A DNA stretch of 64,000 bases, taken from NCBI GenBank assembly GCA_020428315.1, contig JAGQNA010000002.1, forward strand, positions 1 through 64,000. The letters are read 5' to 3'. The position numbers and the translations under genes are program-made. Positions within the stretch are counted from its first letter, which is position 1, and each line of letters starts with the position of its first letter. The stretch is from Candidatus Saccharimonadota bacterium. GTDB lineage: Bacteria > Patescibacteriota > Saccharimonadia > Saccharimonadales > Saccharimonadaceae. The notes beneath the pieces were generated by a model, which made no database searches, was not told the DNA's origin, and saw nothing but the letters and a program-made list of their open reading frames with translations. Below, one piece after another: positions 52,990 through 61,118 of the stretch.

Positions 52990-53042
52990 CCGAACCACGC
53001 CGCCTGTCTACTTCAGTCTTAGTTGTCGATGACTGCCTGTAA

Positions 53043-53933
53043 CTAGCTTTTCTGGGCAATATTCAGTATTTCTCGCCAAAGCCCGCGAGACTTTTCTATA
53101 TCTGCACCAATTTCATGCGGTAGTTTGTCTTTGTCGCTCTTCGAAAACCCACGCTCCTCTGCATCTAGTGCATTCGTCACGTAGGATACTGTCACCCCAT
53201 TTTCTTCAATCATTGACTTCCAAACAGGATGTATGGCTTGAGGGTCATATATATCAATCGGCTCGCCTAGCAGTTGTGGCGGTACAGTACCTAGATGCTT
53301 AACTTCACCCATGTCGGTATGGTTCTTGATAGGAAAAGAATCGCAACTAGAGGTCCTTTGCATATATCGTAGAGAGCGACGAGCGATTACCTCTACCCAG
53401 TCGCCACCAGAGAGGGCAGTATCAAGATAGTTATTGAGACGCACTCTCCCATCTTCATCGAGTGTACTCGCTTCTGTGCCCATAAATGAAAACATCGTGG
53501 CATTGATGTCGCGCGGAGTCACAATTGTGTTTGGCGATAGCAGCACCTCGCGAGCGTCAACAGGAAAAATATAACGTCCGTTTTGAGTTGGATGAAAAGC
53601 ACCCCAATGAAGAAATACATAACGGTGCAAACCAAGCGATTCATCCAGTGTGTGGGTTTGCGACCTCCAGTCATATATACCCTTATTAACTAGCTGATCA
53701 ATTGGCAATATCCCATCACGCTGCAGATGCTCAGGAATGCTGGCGGTGGCGTGTGATAAATTAATATCTAAAAACATGTTGCGAACACGTTCGAGCGCCT
53801 CTTGCTCGTACCTGTCAGGAATCCAGTCAAACTCGCGATAATTAGCTTTATTCGCAGCTATTTTGTCAGAATCGGTAAACTGTTCCAATTCTGGAGATAA
53901 TACTGTCTTTGGTGATTCATGATGTAGTGGCAT
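53043..53933 (-). CDS. Hypothetical protein, 296 aa
   Basis: Soluble, no signal peptide or membrane helix, and no motif that I can name. Segments with likely structure are YEQEALERVRNMFLDI, LHRYVFLHWGAFHP and GDWVEVIARRSLRYMQR. A TATAAT (53953-53958, minus strand) lies 19 nt upstream, and GGGAAG lies 6-7 nt before the ATG. With the zincin-like gene it forms the accessory stretch after tRNA-Leu. Confidence 0.6.
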   Translation of the reverse strand: MPLHHESPKTVLSPELEQFTDSDKIAANKANYREFDWIPDRYEQEALERVRNMFLDINLSHATASIPEHLQRDGILPIDQLVNKGIYDWRSQTHTLDESLGLHRYVFLHWGAFHPTQNGRYIFPVDAREVLLSPNTIVTPRDINATMFSFMGTEASTLDEDGRVRLNNYLDTALSGGDWVEVIARRSLRYMQRTSSCDSFPIKNHTDMGEVKHLGTVPPQLLGEPIDIYDPQAIHPVWKSMIEENGVTVSYVTNALDAEERGFSKSDKDKLPHEIGADIEKSRGLWREILNIAQKS

Positions 53934-54039
53934 GCGTTCTTCCCACGTTTATATTATATCATATATAAACATAAAAAGCTAGTACGTCGCTATAGATCAA
54001 TATCTTTGTGGTATAAACAGTGAGCTCTTGTATTGATGT

Positions 54040-54825
54040 TTACTGACTAAGGCTCGATAATATTGCTTGTGCACGCCGACCTGGTTGCCATAGCCAGAAA
54101 GTAGCGATTTTGGTGGCGACACTTCCCCGCCAGATAGCCATTGTGTCGCTCCAAGCAACGGTGTACACTTCACCTTTATCGGCTATAATTAGTGTGTCGT
54201 TGTGTAGTGTCACAATAGCGCAAGGGTAAGTGATTGTAAACTTATGTAAGGTTTCAACTAGCTGCAGTAGCTGCATGTTAAAAGTTACTATCTTAGGAAA
54301 ATATACAGCTTGGAATAATTTTTGTAATTGCGCAAAACTAGCAACCACAATAGTTTGCTCACGCTCAACTAGTGCATGGCTACTATTTTTTACTAAATCA
54401 ATCGCGTCTCGGGTAATAGTTATTGGTATGGTTGAGCTAGTTATAAAATTTTCGTATAAAATAGCTGTCTCGGCATTTCTACCAGCATCACCAATAAATA
54501 GTAGGCCGTCTGCCCAATTTGTTAAGCTGGTTAAATCTAAAGAAGCGTCTTTAGCTAGTCCACCAATGGCAGTAGAAGGACTATATATGACGTCAGAAAT
54601 TGCTTTCGGTACAATATTTTTAAGAGAGTCTGGTAGCAACACACGTATTTCGCCTGCGCCAGTGTTTATGCTTACCTGGTATGCTTCTGCCACGGCAATA
54701 AAATTATGCTTATTACCGCCTACGATACCGAGTTTGCCTGCCTGATCACGGCGCTCAGGTCTATACCAATCTGTGTCAGTTTTGGCTTTAGAGTCGGTCT
54801 GCTTGTGCCAATACGATAGATCCAT
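54040..54825 (-). CDS. Divergent YjeF-C/NnrD-like (ribokinase-fold) protein
   Basis: The segment GKLGIVGGNKHNFIAVAEAYQVSINTGAG resembles the start of ADP-dependent NAD(P)H-hydrate dehydratases. The normal C-terminal catalytic loop (GTGDVLAG) is absent; WRGSVATKIATFW stands in its place. So it may bind a nucleotide without the usual activity. The ATG at 54825 is chosen because AAAAGGA lies 5 nt before it; an in-frame ATG at 54885 would overlap the upstream gene by 98 nt. It overlaps the HAD gene by 38 nt. Confidence 0.55.
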   Translation of the reverse strand: MDLSYWHKQTDSKAKTDTDWYRPERRDQAGKLGIVGGNKHNFIAVAEAYQVSINTGAGEIRVLLPDSLKNIVPKAISDVIYSPSTAIGGLAKDASLDLTSLTNWADGLLFIGDAGRNAETAILYENFITSSTIPITITRDAIDLVKNSSHALVEREQTIVVASFAQLQKLFQAVYFPKIVTFNMQLLQLVETLHKFTITYPCAIVTLHNDTLIIADKGEVYTVAWSDTMAIWRGSVATKIATFWLWQPGRRAQAILSSLSQ

Positions 54826-55531
54826 CGTTGTCCTTTTGGAGAGTATACGCAATATTTTTTCGCTCAATGACAATCTTCCAGCCATTTTTTTCGGCGGCAG
54901 CTAGTAGTTGTTCGTTTGGATTGAAGGCGATCGGGTCGTCAACTAATTCGAGCATCTCGATATCAGAAGTGCTATCACCAATGCCGATGCTTCCAGTCAA
55001 CGACATGCCGTGAAGCTGAATATAGTCTTGTAGAATTTTAGCTTTTCGTCCAACAGTCTGACGAAGGGTTCTTCCAGTAAATTTATGGTCGTTTTTCTCA
55101 TATAGCCAACCAATACAATCATCAAATCCATATCGTTTAGAAAATGGTTCTACGATTTCTTGCATTGAGCCACTAATTGCAAGCAGAAAGTAGCCTTCTT
55201 CTTTTAGTTCACTGGCTAGGTTACGGGTGTATGAGTATATTTTGTGCTGTGAATCGTTTAAGATATCATCGACTATCGACTCGAAAGCAGGTACGGTTAG
55301 AGAGCTGAGTTTTGACTCAAGTGCAGGAATTGCAATTGATTCAAAAACGTGGAAATCAACCTCTCTAGATTGCCAGCCATGGAATACTTTTTTAATTTTT
55401 TGAGTTTGAGATTCATCAAAAAAATTATTTTCAAGGAGCTGGAAGACGACTTCATAATAGAGTTGCCAGCGGTATAAAGTACCATCGATATCAAATATAG
55501 CTAGTTTTTTATGGTTCTTTTTTTCAATCAT
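54788..55531 (-). CDS. HAD-superfamily phosphatase, SerB-like (class IB)
   Basis: Motif I is AIFDIDGTLY near the N-terminus, motif II is LAISGSMQEIV, and motif IV is GIGDSTSDIEMLELVDDPIAFNP. These fit phosphoserine phosphatase-like HAD IB enzymes; the substrate is not known. The ATG at 55531 is preferred over 55615, which would lie inside xthA. It overlaps the NnrD-like gene and follows xthA by 19 nt, so the three are one operon. Confidence 0.8.
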   Translation of the reverse strand: MIEKKNHKKLAIFDIDGTLYRWQLYYEVVFQLLENNFFDESQTQKIKKVFHGWQSREVDFHVFESIAIPALESKLSSLTVPAFESIVDDILNDSQHKIYSYTRNLASELKEEGYFLLAISGSMQEIVEPFSKRYGFDDCIGWLYEKNDHKFTGRTLRQTVGRKAKILQDYIQLHGMSLTGSIGIGDSTSDIEMLELVDDPIAFNPNEQLLAAAEKNGWKIVIERKNIAYTLQKDNDGSIVLAQADRL

Positions 55532-55550
55532 CTCAAAATGATTATAGCAT

Positions 55551-56345
55551 CTAGGTAATTTCAATACTGACTGGGCAGTGATCACTACCCATTTGATTTG
55601 CATGTATTGAAGCATTTTTGATACGTTGCTTGAAGCTCTTGCTGGTTAGCCAATAATCAATCCGCCAGCCGACATTACGCTCACGACTTTTTGCAAAATG
55701 GCTCCACCAGCTATAGTGTCCATTGCCTGTTGTGAATTGACGAAAGGTATCAATAAAACCTGCACTTAGCCATGACTCAAAACCCTGTCGCTCTTCGTCT
55801 GTAAAACCTTTTTTACCGCGGTTTTGTTTTGGGTTTGCTAGATCATCTTCAGTGTGAGCAACATTCATATCGCCACAGTATAAAACTGGCTTGTTCTTCT
55901 GAAGTTCAGCACAATACAGCATTAGTGCCTTATCCCACTGCTTCCGAAGCGGTATTCGACTGAGGTCGTCTTTAGCATTGGGTGTATAAGCAGTAACAAT
56001 GTAGAAATCCGCGAACTCTGCCATGATTACCCTGCCCTCGTCGTTAGCGTGACCATAGCTGTCTGCATCAAGACCGCCAAGAGACACAAACTTTTCAGGA
56101 ATATCACTAACTACCGAGATTGGTTCAATTTTTGTGAATATTGCGGTTCCAGAGTAGCCTTTTCTAGTTCGCGAGGAATTCCAATATTCTAGGTAGTCGG
56201 TAGAGTCAAATTGGGCTTGGTCGCGTTCGGCCTTAGTCTCTTGTAGGCAAAGAATATCTGGATTATATTCTGTTAAAAATTTTTGCAACTCGTTTTTTCG
56301 AATAACGGCACGAATGCCATTTACGTTCCATGACGCTAGCTTCAT
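55551..56345 (-). CDS. xthA: Exodeoxyribonuclease III
   Basis: An AP endonuclease / 3'-5' exonuclease of base excision repair. Marks are KLASWNVNGIRA, LCLQETKA, GYSGTAIF, VTAYTPNA, CGDMNVAH, WRIDYWL and the final MGSDHCPV. The length of 264 aa is typical. Confidence 0.96.
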   Translation of the reverse strand: MKLASWNVNGIRAVIRKNELQKFLTEYNPDILCLQETKAERDQAQFDSTDYLEYWNSSRTRKGYSGTAIFTKIEPISVVSDIPEKFVSLGGLDADSYGHANDEGRVIMAEFADFYIVTAYTPNAKDDLSRIPLRKQWDKALMLYCAELQKNKPVLYCGDMNVAHTEDDLANPKQNRGKKGFTDEERQGFESWLSAGFIDTFRQFTTGNGHYSWWSHFAKSRERNVGWRIDYWLTSKSFKQRIKNASIHANQMGSDHCPVSIEIT

Positions 56346-56363
56346 AGTTTACAGTATATACTA

Positions 56364-56392
56364 TTGACTTTTTGATTAAAAAAGTATAAAAT
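56364..56392 (+). promoter_or_regulatory. Leaderless promoter
   Basis: TTGACT (56364-56369), 17 bp, TAAAAT (56387-56392), then 7 nt to the ATG at 56400. One of the clearest examples in the window. Confidence 0.75.
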
Positions 56393-56399
56393 ATGTACT

Positions 56400-56831
56400 A
56401 TGAGCTATCAACAAAATTCATCAGAAGCTTGCTTGCTCGATTTAGGTTATACGAAAAGCATGCAAGGCAATCTTCCTCTTAGTCAGGAGTTTGTCAGAAC
56501 AAATTCAGGGATTTATGTTTCAAGTTTATCTGCAGTAGGTGGGTATATTCTACCGGCTTCTCAAATACAAGAAGTAATTGGAGTCAGTAAATCCGAAGTA
56601 ATGGATGCTGGGGATATTCACTTCAAGGGTTGTACGGTAGAAAGTCTAGTCGAAGGCAATGAGAGTAAAATTAAGTTAATAATTTCAGGTATTGCCCCCT
56701 GTGGCAGTATGATTGCAGCACCAGACATGAACTATGACGATACTAGGTCGATTGCTCGTGAAGGTACGAGGCTTGCTCTCGAGCGGATGATCGGAGGCGA
56801 TGGAGCCATAGAGCTAGTTGTTCGTCCCTAA
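56400..56831 (+). CDS. Hypothetical protein, 143 aa
   Basis: A soluble protein with no known domain. A central IYVSSLSAVGGYILP and a C-terminal SIAREGTRLALERMIGG helix are notable, with three cysteines. It has its own leaderless promoter and ends by overlapping the convergent smpB gene by 4 nt. Confidence 0.65.
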   Translation: MSYQQNSSEACLLDLGYTKSMQGNLPLSQEFVRTNSGIYVSSLSAVGGYILPASQIQEVIGVSKSEVMDAGDIHFKGCTVESLVEGNESKIKLIISGIAPCGSMIAAPDMNYDDTRSIAREGTRLALERMIGGDGAIELVVRP

Positions 56832-57301
56832 AGTTTCATGGCGCGCTTCGCGTCTCGCTCTTGTTCCCGACGTTTGATAGTCTCACGCTTATCGTAGCGC
56901 TTTTTACCTTTGCCTAGGGCAATTACAACCTTTATAAAACGCCCTCGATTAATTAATTTAACTGGAACGATAGACATACCCTGGTGTTTTTGTTTGATAA
57001 GTGAATCAATTTGCTTACGACTAGCTAGTAGCTTTCGGGGGCTCGTGTCGATAGTCCGACTATCCTGCCCTTTTTGATTTAGTCTTAGTGAAAAGCTAGC
57101 GTTATTTAGCCAAAGCTCATCATTGCGAATACTGACAAATGACCCTTTTAACTGAATGTGACCATCACGAGCGGCTCGCGTTTCTTGACCAGTTAGTACG
57201 ACACCTACAACTAGCTCATCGCCTAGCTGGTAATCAAAACTTGCACGGCGGTTCAAAACCGTACCTGTCTGGACTTTTCTCTTAAATTTTTTCTGTGGCA
57301 T
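56828..57301 (-). CDS. smpB: SsrA-binding protein SmpB
   Basis: SmpB escorts tmRNA to stalled ribosomes. The beta-barrel shows RRASFDYQLGDELVVGVVLTGQE, AARDGHIQLKGSFVSI and a KLINRGRFIKVVIALGKGKKRYDKRE tail. The C-terminal basic helix is complete. The length of 157 aa is typical. No tmRNA gene was found next to it. Confidence 0.95.
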   Translation of the reverse strand: MPQKKFKRKVQTGTVLNRRASFDYQLGDELVVGVVLTGQETRAARDGHIQLKGSFVSIRNDELWLNNASFSLRLNQKGQDSRTIDTSPRKLLASRKQIDSLIKQKHQGMSIVPVKLINRGRFIKVVIALGKGKKRYDKRETIKRREQERDAKRAMKL

Positions 57302-57308
57302 ATAGCTA

Positions 57309-57337
57309 TTGTATCAGGCGTCTACGTGATGTATAGT
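57309..57337 (+). promoter_or_regulatory. Leaderless cmk promoter
   Basis: TTGTAT (57309-57314), 17 bp, TATAGT (57332-57337), then 8 nt to the ATG at 57346. Confidence 0.7.
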
Positions 57338-57345
57338 ATGCCAAG

Positions 57346-58167
57346 ATGTCACAACGTGTGCCCAAACTTATCACCTTTGATGGCGAGGCTCGTAGCGGAA
57401 AAGGAACGATAGTCCAAATGACCAAAGCTTATCTTCGTGATGAGCGTGGTTATAATCCGATGCTAATCGATCGTGGACAGGCATTTCGCAGTCTGGTAGT
57501 TGCCGCCCAACGAGCTAGTGTTGATATCGACAGCCCTGACAGCATAGATGATTTTTTAAATAATCAACAAAACCTTACGTATGCAGCAGAATTTGTTAAA
57601 GATGTCTATCATATGGATAAAGATGAACGTGATGCCCTGCTCTACACCAATGAGATCGGTGAGAATAGTGCTAAGATTGGAGCACGTCCCGCGAGTCAAA
57701 AGTTTGTTATTAATCTAACGAAAAAATGGATGACTGACGCGTCTGAAGACGGTTTCGATGTAGTCCTTCTTGACGGTCGTGCCCTTGAGTCAATTGCACG
57801 TGAGATGCAGTCTGAAGGCCTGTGTGAGTATGTATTAGGGCTATATTTTGTGTGCAATTCGGAAGTTGGAGCTAGGCGGACACTTGGCTACGCTACAACT
57901 GAGTATAAAAATTTAACCAGTAGCCAGCAGGATGAAGTTAATGATTTTGTTCGTCAGATCGAAGCCCGAAATCAAGCCGATATGACACGACAGGTTGAGC
58001 GATTAATAGCACCAGCCGGTGCGACAAAAGTCTACTTACCTAGCCCGCCCGAGGGCAGCGACAATATGTATATAATAGATACTAGTATGAACATGACAAA
58101 AGAAGAAATGGCGATGCCAGTGGCTGAATTTGTTGCAAGTAGGCTGTCGGTCGACAATGCTCGTTGA
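57346..58167 (+). CDS. cmk: (d)CMP kinase-like nucleotide kinase
   Basis: A P-loop kinase: LITFDGEARSGKGTIVQ with the Walker-like loop GEARSGKGT, DRGQAFRSL (the acceptor-site region), DVVLLDGRALESI and a lid with ARRTLGYAT. It fits cytidylate kinase, which phosphorylates CMP and dCMP, but with an altered loop (Gly-Glu-Ala-Arg rather than Gly-Pro-Ala-Gly), so the call is for the family. The length is 273 aa, longer than usual. Confidence 0.7.
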   Translation: MSQRVPKLITFDGEARSGKGTIVQMTKAYLRDERGYNPMLIDRGQAFRSLVVAAQRASVDIDSPDSIDDFLNNQQNLTYAAEFVKDVYHMDKDERDALLYTNEIGENSAKIGARPASQKFVINLTKKWMTDASEDGFDVVLLDGRALESIAREMQSEGLCEYVLGLYFVCNSEVGARRTLGYATTEYKNLTSSQQDEVNDFVRQIEARNQADMTRQVERLIAPAGATKVYLPSPPEGSDNMYIIDTSMNMTKEEMAMPVAEFVASRLSVDNAR

Positions 58168-58188
58168 GTCTTGTGTCGCGTGTAATCT

Positions 58189-58216
58189 TTGAATTAATCA
58201 ATCAATATGCTATTCT
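58189..58216 (+). promoter_or_regulatory. Leaderless promoter of the first GT2 gene
   Basis: TTGAAT (58189-58194), 16 bp, TATTCT (58211-58216), then 7 nt to the ATG at 58224. Confidence 0.55.
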
Positions 58217-58223
58217 CATGAGA

Positions 58224-58910
58224 ATGAAAAACGTAGTGTCAGTAGTTGTTCCTTGCTATAACGAGCAGCGCTGTTTGGCCGATTGCCTACAGTCAATCGC
58301 TAGACAATCTGTTAAAGCGCTTGAAGTTATAGTCGTTGATAATAATTCGACTGATAACTCAGTCGAGATTGCAAAAAAGTTTGGTGCAATTGTTGTTAAC
58401 GAAAAAAAACAAGGGATTTTTTATGCTAGGAATCGTGGATTCAATGCCGCCAAAGGAAAGATAATCGCACGAATTGATGCTGATTCAGTAGCCGATGTAG
58501 ATTGGATAAAGTCCATCACAGAGACAATGAGAGATAGAAATTTAGTCGCCATTGGTGGCATCAGCTATACATATGAGCTGCGCTGGCTTTTGCCGCTAGC
58601 AATAGCGGTGCACGCAATCTTTAACCGTTTTCATGAAAAGCGATTATACGGTCTAACGGTGCTATATGGTTTTAACATGGCGGTTCGAAAAAACGTATGG
58701 AAAAATTTGGAACAACAACTTGATGAAAACTGCATAAATGAAGATATTGATTTTTCTATGCAAGTGCAAAAACACGGTAAAGTACTTCGTTCGTCGAGGA
58801 TGATTGTCGGCAATCGTCTGGCTGGTATAATGAACCCGATTAAATTGATTAGATACTGGAAGGCCGACGGTGAGAGTGCAAAACGCATAAAGAAGGAGCT
58901 TGGTAGTTGA
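58224..58910 (+). CDS. GT2-family glycosyltransferase
   Basis: The N-terminal nucleotide-binding part is VSVVVPCYNEQRCLADCL, with VVDNNSTDNS and the metal-binding IARIDADS. A C-terminal hydrophobic stretch may lie on the membrane. It is similar to the GT2 gene at 59677. The ATG at 58224 is set by the promoter; in-frame earlier starts (TTG 58164, ATG 58218) overlap it. Its stop overlaps the TTG start of the next gene (TTGA). Confidence 0.85.
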   Translation: MKNVVSVVVPCYNEQRCLADCLQSIARQSVKALEVIVVDNNSTDNSVEIAKKFGAIVVNEKKQGIFYARNRGFNAAKGKIIARIDADSVADVDWIKSITETMRDRNLVAIGGISYTYELRWLLPLAIAVHAIFNRFHEKRLYGLTVLYGFNMAVRKNVWKNLEQQLDENCINEDIDFSMQVQKHGKVLRSSRMIVGNRLAGIMNPIKLIRYWKADGESAKRIKKELGS

Positions 58911-59671
58911 AAAAAATCATACCAGTATTTTTGCACGGTTATTCTGGTGATGGTAAAGCGTTACAAGAATTTGCAGATCTGTGTTTTTCTGGCCAGAAAC
59001 CAATCTGTATTGACTTACCGGGTTTTGGTGATAACCCCCTACAGAATGGTAGTGCGGAAAATAATCCATTGGAATATATCGAGGAAATATGGAAGACTGT
59101 AAAGAAACAAGTTCCTAAGGCTGACATTCACTTAGTTGGCCATTCGTATGGAGCTGTACTAGCATTTGCATTAGCGTCAAAATACGATGAAGTCGTGCGA
59201 GTTGATTTATTTAATCCTGGCCTGTGGCCTAGATTGATACCCCATATGCTTTTGTATTATCTTAGTGTAATAAAATACATTCCCGGTGGTCTTGGTTTAG
59301 CTACCAAGATAATGAAGAATCAGCGTCTAGTCGATATAGCTACACAGTCGATGCAAAATAAGGCTTGGCCAGCTAATAGACAGAAGCAGATAAAAGCAAT
59401 GCGAAGAAAAGAGTCTGAAGTGTATTCGCCACAGATGCTTCGCTTAAGTTTATACGCATTAAAGATGCCAAGGATTTTAAAGCAAGTACGGTGTGAGGTT
59501 CCCGTACGAATTGTACACGCAAAAGACGACACAATAACTCGTTATATTAGTTGTACCTGGCTAAAAGAACGGTCTAAAGATTGTCATATTTTTGTAACGC
59601 ATGGAGGTCATCTTGGCCTGCTGGCTGAGCCAAAACGATGGTCATCAATCTTGTACGATGTGGTACAATAG
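58907..59671 (+). CDS. Alpha/beta hydrolase
   Basis: The oxyanion loop VFLHGYSGDG, the nucleophile elbow VGHSYGAVLA, the acid in VHAKDDTITR and the His in HGGHLG form a complete alpha/beta hydrolase set. It starts at TTG with AAGGAG 8 nt upstream and overlaps the GT2 stop. Between two glycosyltransferases it may be a lipase or esterase for a glycolipid; that is inference. Confidence 0.85.
   Translation: MKKIIPVFLHGYSGDGKALQEFADLCFSGQKPICIDLPGFGDNPLQNGSAENNPLEYIEEIWKTVKKQVPKADIHLVGHSYGAVLAFALASKYDEVVRVDLFNPGLWPRLIPHMLLYYLSVIKYIPGGLGLATKIMKNQRLVDIATQSMQNKAWPANRQKQIKAMRRKESEVYSPQMLRLSLYALKMPRILKQVRCEVPVRIVHAKDDTITRYISCTWLKERSKDCHIFVTHGGHLGLLAEPKRWSSILYDVVQ
59664..59669 (+). promoter_or_regulatory. 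Extended -10, leaderless second GT2 gene
   Basis: TACAAT preceded by TGG (TGN extended -10) ends 7 nt before the ATG at 59677. Confidence 0.55.
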
Positions 59672-59676
59672 TCAAT

Positions 59677-60588
59677 ATGCAAAAACCACTAAGTGTGGCT
59701 GTTGTGATCCCGGCTTTTAATGAAGAAGCAACAATAGCCAGCTGTCTTGAATCATGCTTTAACCAAAAGACGCCATTTTCTGAAATAATTGTTGTCGATA
59801 ACTTGTCAACCGACAAAACAGTCGAGATAGTTACTGGCTTACAGAAAAGACACAAGAATTTAAAGCTAGTGTTTCAGACTGATGCACAAGGTATACTCCC
59901 AACCAGGAATTTAGGCTTTAATGCTGTCAGCGCTGATATAATCGGACGAATCGACGCAGATACGATTATTGACGAGAATTGGGTGGTAAGTATTCAGGAA
60001 ACTTTTATGGACAATCACGTAGCTGCAGCTAGTGGGCCAGTAGAATACCATGACATGCCTCTGCCAAAAGTTGGTTTAGCAATCGATGAGAAAATTCGTG
60101 GCACTCTCCATAAGCTTGCCAAAAATCATCGTTTTTTATTCGGTACAAACATGGCTATTAGAAAGTCTGCCTGGAAACAGATCCGAGATATTGAACTTCA
60201 GGATCCAGATAACACGATGCACGAAGATATTAGTTTGGCACTTGCTTTATTTCAAAATGATTTTGAAATAATCTATGCACCTACTATGCTGGCCGGTATG
60301 TCAGCTAGGCGAATTGAAAATAGCCCACGCGATTTCTATCGCTATGTAATGCGTTTTGAAAATACATTCCGAGCTTACGGCCTAAAAAGTACAAGTGCCA
60401 GAATACCAATATTTATTTACCTACTGATTTACTTCCCCGTTCGCACGATTCGTAAGTTCTATGATGGCGAAAATAGCAAGTTTACTCTTGCAAAATTAAA
60501 AGATGATATTAGTCTAATGAGTGACAAAATAAAACGACCTCGACTTCGAAAAGATAAGGTCGTTATTGATGAATCGTCTGAGCTATAG
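59677..60588 (+). CDS. GT2-family glycosyltransferase
   Basis: A paralog of the gene at 58224: VAVVIPAFNEEATIASCL, VVDNLSTDKT, IGRIDADTI, then FGTNMAIRKSAWKQI and MHEDISLAL. The last part (IPIFIYLLIYFPVRTIRKF) is hydrophobic and may bind the membrane. Start at 59677 fits the extended -10; an in-frame ATG at 59638 lies inside the hydrolase gene. It is convergent with the glutaredoxin gene, 1 nt apart. Confidence 0.88.
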   Translation: MQKPLSVAVVIPAFNEEATIASCLESCFNQKTPFSEIIVVDNLSTDKTVEIVTGLQKRHKNLKLVFQTDAQGILPTRNLGFNAVSADIIGRIDADTIIDENWVVSIQETFMDNHVAAASGPVEYHDMPLPKVGLAIDEKIRGTLHKLAKNHRFLFGTNMAIRKSAWKQIRDIELQDPDNTMHEDISLALALFQNDFEIIYAPTMLAGMSARRIENSPRDFYRYVMRFENTFRAYGLKSTSARIPIFIYLLIYFPVRTIRKFYDGENSKFTLAKLKDDISLMSDKIKRPRLRKDKVVIDESSEL

Positions 60589-60589
60589 A

Positions 60590-60868
60590 TTACGCAGTAA
60601 CAAGCTTGTTCTTTTCAAGTGCAGCTTGTAGTTTTGGCCTGTCAAAGCCAAGAATGACGTCTCCAGCAATGTCAGTAACTGGAACACCTTGGAAATTGCC
60701 ATTCAATTTCTGCAGCAGCTCTTGCTCGGCAGCTTTATCAGTCTCAATATTCTTCTCAATATACTCAACATTTAGGCTGTCAAGCCATTGCTTTTCGGTT
60801 TTACAAAACGCACACCAGTTTGTGCTATAGATCACTACTTTATTGTCTTTTGCTGTGCTATCACTCAT
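60590..60868 (-). CDS. Glutaredoxin-like protein
   Basis: A 92-aa thioredoxin fold with the active site WCAFC in YSTNWCAFCKTE, followed by VPVTDIAGDVILGFDRPKL with the cis-proline. It would reduce disulfides or work with ribonucleotide reductase. The active site CAFC resembles mycoredoxin/NrdH types rather than CPYC. Confidence 0.85.
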   Translation of the reverse strand: MSDSTAKDNKVVIYSTNWCAFCKTEKQWLDSLNVEYIEKNIETDKAAEQELLQKLNGNFQGVPVTDIAGDVILGFDRPKLQAALEKNKLVTA

Positions 60869-60914
60869 GCTACTCTCCCTACTTTACTATACTTTATATA
60901 CTAAATAGTATAGG

Positions 60915-61097
60915 CTAGTCTTTTTTGCTCGTCAAGTGCCAACCGTGTCCATATGGACAGCGATAGACTTCTAGCTCGAGAGTAAGACTAGTTAACATCT
61001 GAGTCTTCATTGCCCTTTCAGCCAATTGTTTAGTTTTATAAGCTTGTTTTGAAGAACAGCTGAAATTGCTCATGTTTATTGTCTTTAGATGATTCAT
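60915..61097 (-). CDS. Small zinc-finger-like protein, 60 aa
   Basis: A short protein with Cys (MSNFSCSSKQAY), a helix (KQLAERAMKT) and VYRCPYGHGWHLTSKK; the order C...K-AY...A...YRCP.G.GWHLT matches a small conserved zinc-binding pattern seen in actinobacteria and Saccharibacteria. Start at 61097 is supported by TATATT (61104-61109, minus) 6 nt upstream; an ATG at 61073 is also possible. It is divergent from the RCC1 gene with overlapping -10 boxes. Confidence 0.6.
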   Translation of the reverse strand: MNHLKTINMSNFSCSSKQAYKTKQLAERAMKTQMLTSLTLELEVYRCPYGHGWHLTSKKD

Positions 61098-61102
61098 CGT
61101 GG

Positions 61103-61112
61103 TAATATATTA
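61103..61112. promoter_or_regulatory. Shared palindromic -10 of two divergent genes
   Basis: TAATATATTA is a perfect palindrome. It gives TATATT 7 nt before the plus-strand ATG at 61119 and TATATT 6 nt before the minus-strand ATG at 61097. The two promoters overlap and should exclude each other. Confidence 0.5.
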
Positions 61113-61118
61113 CTAGAT

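Noticed and set aside
54230-54745. 171-codon ORF opposite the NnrD-like gene
   Set aside because: Lies fully inside a gene with better start, family match and operon context.
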